The position numbers were made by a program, and so were the translations under genes. Of a stretch of DNA of 64,000 nucleotides, positions 61,024 through 64,000 are shown piece by piece; position 1 is the stretch's first letter; every line of letters begins with the position of its first letter. A model generated the notes under the pieces. That model was not told the DNA's origin. It saw only the letters and a list, made by a program, of their open reading frames with translations, and did not search any database. The stretch comes from Ruegeria aquimaris (GTDB lineage Bacteria; Pseudomonadota; Alphaproteobacteria; Rhodobacterales; Rhodobacteraceae), in the NCBI RefSeq assembly GCF_025751555.1, contig NZ_JAOWLB010000001.1:62001-126000 (forward strand), written 5' to 3'.

Positions 61024-62628
61024 TTACTTGGTGACTTGCCAGTAGGACGCCGAGGTGATGGCCTGCCCGGTCGAGAAGTTCATCACGTTGTCGCGCTGCG
61101 CCGATTGCTCGATCTGCTGAAACATGATGACAAAGGGCGAGGTTTCGCGGAACTCGGCCTGGATCTCGTCATACATCTTGGCGCGGATGTCGCGGTCGTT
61201 CTCGATCACCGCCGCGGCGGTCTTTTCGGTCAGCCCGCCGGTGTCCCAGCTATTGCGCCATGCCAACAGACCGGTGGCCTGGGCCGCGTCGGAATTGTCC
61301 GGGTTATAGGCAAAGGTACCCGCATTGGTGTGCGGATCGGGATAGTCCGGCCCCCAGGCGCCCAGATAGACATCCAGTTCCCGCGCGCGGTAGCGCCCGA
61401 GGATCTGCTTGGCCGTACCGATGGTGATGTTCATCTTGATCCCCACCTGCCCCAGCGCGTTTTGCAGCGACTGGGCGATCTCGATGCGTTCCTGCGCCTC
61501 GCGCACGCCGACCTCGATCTCCATGCCTTCGGGGATACCCGCCTCGGCCAAGAGCGCCTTGGCCTTTTCCACGTCATAGGTGAACGGCGCGGCGTCCGAG
61601 GCCCCCAGATAGGTCTGTGGCAGGAAGTTCTGGTGGATGGTGTACTGACCGCTGAGGAAGCTGTTCTTCATCCCCTCATAGTCGATCAGGTACTTGAAGG
61701 CCTGCCGCACCTGCGGCTTGCTGAGTTCGGGGTGCTTCTGGCTGAGCGAGACATACATCAGCCGTCCCTTCAGCTCTTCCTCGACCTTGACGCCCTCAGC
61801 GCTGCGCACGCCCGCGATATCCTCGGGGTTGAGGTTGCGGGCGATGTCGATATCGCCGCGCTCCAGCAGCAGGCGCTGGCTGGCGCTTTCCTGCACGTGG
61901 CGCACGATCACGCGCTCCATCGCCGGAGCACCGCGGTAATAATCGGGGTTCGACTGGATGGTCACGCTTTCATTCGGCTTCCAGCTGACCAGCGAATAGG
62001 CGCCCGACCCGGCGGTGTTGGTCTTGAGCCAGGTATTGCCCATGTCGCCGTCCTGCTCGTTGGCCATGACGACTTCCTTGTCGACAATGCCGCCGATGGT
62101 CGCCGTCAGACAGTTCAGCACAAACGAGGTCGCATAGGGTTTGTCGGTGGTGATGGTGACCGTGTTGCCGTCGGCCTTGATGGTTTCGGCCACGTTTTCG
62201 GCGGTAAAGCCGAACTGGGTCAGGATAAAGGCCGGCGTCTTGTTCAGGATCACCGCCCGTCGTAACGAGAATTCCACATCCTCGGCACGCACCGGGTTGC
62301 CGGAATGGAACTTCAGTCCCTCGCGAATGGTAAAGGTGATCGAGCGCTTGTCCTCGCTCACCGTCCAGCTTTCGGCGATCTCGGGCTGATAACCCGCCTT
62401 CAGGTCGGTCGGGTCGAAGTTGACCAGCTTCATATAGACATTGCGGCTGACATCCGAGCCTGCGAATTCAAAGCTCTCCGCCGGGTCCAGCGTGGTGATA
62501 TCGTCGATCCGGTTCGCGATCACCAACATGTTGGGCGGCGTCTCGGCCTGTGCCATCGGCACCGGAGCGGTCATCACGACGGCCGCGCCCAGCACGGCGG
62601 TCGATAGAAGTCGGTTCAAAGCATTCAT
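61024..62628 (-). CDS. Peptide ABC transporter, substrate-binding protein (DppA-like)
   Basis: 534 residues with a signal peptide (MNALNRLLSTAVLGAAVVMTAPVPMAQA). It is the SBP_bac_5 family, with ADDVEF-type REGLKFHSGNPVRAEDVEFSLRR and VTIQSNPDYYRGAPAMERV landmarks. It binds di- or oligopeptides in the periplasm for the DppBCDF importer. The start at 62628 has GAGAGGA upstream. The dipeptidase gene that precedes it on the same strand fits a dipeptide substrate. Confidence 0.9.
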   Translation of the reverse strand: MNALNRLLSTAVLGAAVVMTAPVPMAQAETPPNMLVIANRIDDITTLDPAESFEFAGSDVSRNVYMKLVNFDPTDLKAGYQPEIAESWTVSEDKRSITFTIREGLKFHSGNPVRAEDVEFSLRRAVILNKTPAFILTQFGFTAENVAETIKADGNTVTITTDKPYATSFVLNCLTATIGGIVDKEVVMANEQDGDMGNTWLKTNTAGSGAYSLVSWKPNESVTIQSNPDYYRGAPAMERVIVRHVQESASQRLLLERGDIDIARNLNPEDIAGVRSAEGVKVEEELKGRLMYVSLSQKHPELSKPQVRQAFKYLIDYEGMKNSFLSGQYTIHQNFLPQTYLGASDAAPFTYDVEKAKALLAEAGIPEGMEIEVGVREAQERIEIAQSLQNALGQVGIKMNITIGTAKQILGRYRARELDVYLGAWGPDYPDPHTNAGTFAYNPDNSDAAQATGLLAWRNSWDTGGLTEKTAAAVIENDRDIRAKMYDEIQAEFRETSPFVIMFQQIEQSAQRDNVMNFSTGQAITSASYWQVTK

Positions 62629-62678
62629 TTTGTCTTTTCCTCTCCTGTTGTCTTGGTCTTGGTCAATTCTTGCGGTGG

Positions 62679-63737
62679 TCACGCGCCCCAGGTGCGTTCC
62701 AGCACGCGCAGCCAGTTGTCACGGCACAGCTTGTCGATCAGCGCCGCGCCATAGCCATGGTCGGCCATGGCCTGACGCAGCACCGGCAGATCGGCCACCG
62801 TGGTCAGCGCCTCGGGCACGATGGCGCCGTCATAGTCCGAGCCGAGGCCGACGCCGTCCTCGCCCAGAACTCCCATCATGTGATCGAGATGGCGCAACAT
62901 GGTCTCGAGCGGCACATCGCTCAGCTTGCGCCCGTCTTCGCGCAGAAAGGCCACCGCGAAATTCAACCCCACCATCCCGTCGCTTTCGGCAATCGCGCGC
63001 AGCTGATCATCGGTCAGGTTGCGCGAGATGGGACAGAGCGCGTGGGCGTTGGAATGGGTTGCCACCAGCGGTTTGTCCGAATGACGGGCAACATCCCAGA
63101 AGCCTGCTTCATTCATGTGCGACAGGTCGATCAGAATGCCCAGCTGATTGCAGCGCCGCACCAGCCGGATGCCGTGATCGGTCAGCCCCGGCCCGATATC
63201 GGGCCCCGAGGGAAAGCGGAACGGCACCCCATAGCCAAAGATCGTGTTGCGGCTCCAGACTGGTCCCAGCGAGCGCAGCCCGGCGGCGTGCAGCACATCC
63301 AGCATATGCAGGTCGGGGTCGATCCCCTCGGCCCCTTCGATGTGGAAGATGGCGGCGATCCGCCCCGACGCCAGCGCCGCGCGCATCTCAGCCACACTAC
63401 GACAGACGCTTAGCGCGCCTTGACGCTCAAGCTCGAACAGGATCGCGGCCTGGCTCAGCACCACCGGCAGCGCGTCCTCCCAGTCGATCGGTTCGGGAAG
63501 CGGCAGGTCATAGCTGGCATTGGTCATCTCAGCATCGCGGGCCTCGCGATCCATTGGCGAGGGCACGTAGACCGCAAAGAAGCCGCCGCCAAAGCCACCC
63601 GCCTGCGCCTTGGGCAGGTCAATTGCGCCGTCGCGCCCGGTCAGGAAGGTGCCCGCCTGCGCCATCCCGCCCGCGCGATACAGCTTGAGCAGGACATCGT
63701 TATGCCCGTCGATGATCGCCGGATGCGTTGCCGGCAT
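62679..63737 (-). CDS. Membrane dipeptidase (M19, renal dipeptidase family)
   Basis: 352 residues of the zinc-dependent M19 family. The DGHNDVLLKL motif supplies the His-x-Asp metal ligands, and the GAEG glutamate (HIEGAEGIDPDL), HSNAHAL and GLGSDYDG motifs follow. It hydrolyses dipeptides, including D-amino-acid-containing ones. It is first in the operon with the peptide ABC transporter. No signal peptide is visible, so hydrolysis is probably cytoplasmic after uptake. A GGGAGG site precedes the ATG at 63737. Confidence 0.93.
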   Translation of the reverse strand: MPATHPAIIDGHNDVLLKLYRAGGMAQAGTFLTGRDGAIDLPKAQAGGFGGGFFAVYVPSPMDREARDAEMTNASYDLPLPEPIDWEDALPVVLSQAAILFELERQGALSVCRSVAEMRAALASGRIAAIFHIEGAEGIDPDLHMLDVLHAAGLRSLGPVWSRNTIFGYGVPFRFPSGPDIGPGLTDHGIRLVRRCNQLGILIDLSHMNEAGFWDVARHSDKPLVATHSNAHALCPISRNLTDDQLRAIAESDGMVGLNFAVAFLREDGRKLSDVPLETMLRHLDHMMGVLGEDGVGLGSDYDGAIVPEALTTVADLPVLRQAMADHGYGAALIDKLCRDNWLRVLERTWGA

Positions 63738-63804
63738 GGTGAGCCTCCCCCGTTGGCGGTTGCCCGGATAGTAGAAGAAGAAATTTGCATGGCAGAGTCA
63801 AAAC

Positions 63805-63825
63805 TGTATGATTTATACTCATACA
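63805..63825. promoter_or_regulatory. LysR-type operator, TGTATGA-N7-TCATACA
   Basis: A perfect 7-bp inverted repeat with 7-base spacer. It contains a T-N11-A core (T63809, A63821), the classical LysR-type box. It lies between the dipeptidase operon (start 63737) and the LysR gene (63848), so both are likely controlled from it. Confidence 0.8.
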
Positions 63826-63847
63826 TCTAGTCTGAACTTGAGAGCAC

Positions 63848-64000
63848 CATGGCCAAGCCCAAGACCTGGCACTCGCTGCCCGAGTATTTCGCCCTGCGTG
63901 CGCTGATGCAGACCGGTACCACCACCGGTGCCGCGCATCAGCTGGGCCTGTCGCAATCGGCGGTCAGCCGCTCGGTCGCCAGTCTGGAAAACCGGCTGGG
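63848..64000 (+). CDS. LysR family transcriptional regulator, N-terminal part
   Basis: The gene runs off the right edge; 51 codons are visible. The sequence (PEYFALRALMQTGTTTGAAHQLGLSQSAVSRSVASLENRLG) is a LysR-type winged HTH, with the SQSAVSRSVASLE recognition helix. It is divergent from the dipeptidase-peptide ABC operon and has a T-N11-A operator between, which makes it the probable regulator of that operon. Confidence 0.88.

Overview
The window is GC-rich, densely coded DNA of the kind found in marine Alphaproteobacteria. Several things point to the family Rhodobacteraceae, most likely the roseobacter group (Ruegeria-like): three complete TRAP transporters, a sodium:solute symporter with a separate small subunit, a Cys-type formate dehydrogenase beside a tungstate importer, and the reductive pyrimidine pathway. 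The genus is inference from gene content. I see no rRNA, tRNA, CRISPR array, transposase, phage gene or plasmid origin. About 63 protein genes are supported, mostly in overlapping operons.

Layout. 1-122: end of an unidentified membrane protein. 165-2009 (-): adenylate cyclase/TolB/TPR signalling protein with an 18-bp direct repeat upstream. 2158-6460 (-): comD/comE sulfopyruvate decarboxylase and a TRAP transporter, a probable organosulfonate uptake and cleavage locus. 6924-15730 (+): acetate module with acetyl-CoA synthetase, adenylate kinase, a two-subunit sodium/acetate-type symporter, a cNMP/CBS/DUF294 protein and a membrane-anchored DnaQ-like exonuclease. 15916-16416 (+): flavin reductase.

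16726-33841 is the most unusual part, a large formate dehydrogenase locus. It holds a minus-strand operon (DUF6494, Mrp, biotin-ligase-like DUF4444, DUF6505), a c-type cytochrome whose N-terminal half resembles the ends of tungstate-binding TupA, a 649-aa multi-ferredoxin protein, DUF3305/DUF3306, a TorD-like chaperone, a 62-aa Tat peptide, FdhA/B/C, a periplasmic WD40-cytochrome c fusion, a 41-aa membrane peptide, an excisionase-type HTH/PBP-like regulator and the TupBCA tungstate importer. Together these suggest a tungsten (or molybdenum) formate dehydrogenase with dedicated metal supply, cofactor maturation and c-type electron acceptors.

34013-46118 is a pyrimidine salvage/degradation regulon: an NMT1-type ABC importer with two permeases, a cupin, dihydropyrimidinase, a 105-aa unknown protein, a Zn amidohydrolase (beta-ureidopropionase type), a RutR-like TetR regulator, an MFS carrier, PreA and PreT. 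RutR-type operators lie beside rutR and upstream of preT. 46297-50675 holds a two-cupin protein and a divergent unit of 3-hydroxyanthranilate 3,4-dioxygenase plus TRAP transporter, with a perfect inverted repeat between them. 50701-52396 holds a proline/alanine-rich exported protein and a glycosyltransferase-like protein. 52401-57089 (-) is a third TRAP transporter with an amidase. 57442-63737 (-) is a dipeptide/oligopeptide ABC transporter with a membrane dipeptidase. A divergent LysR gene begins at 63848 with a T-N11-A operator between.
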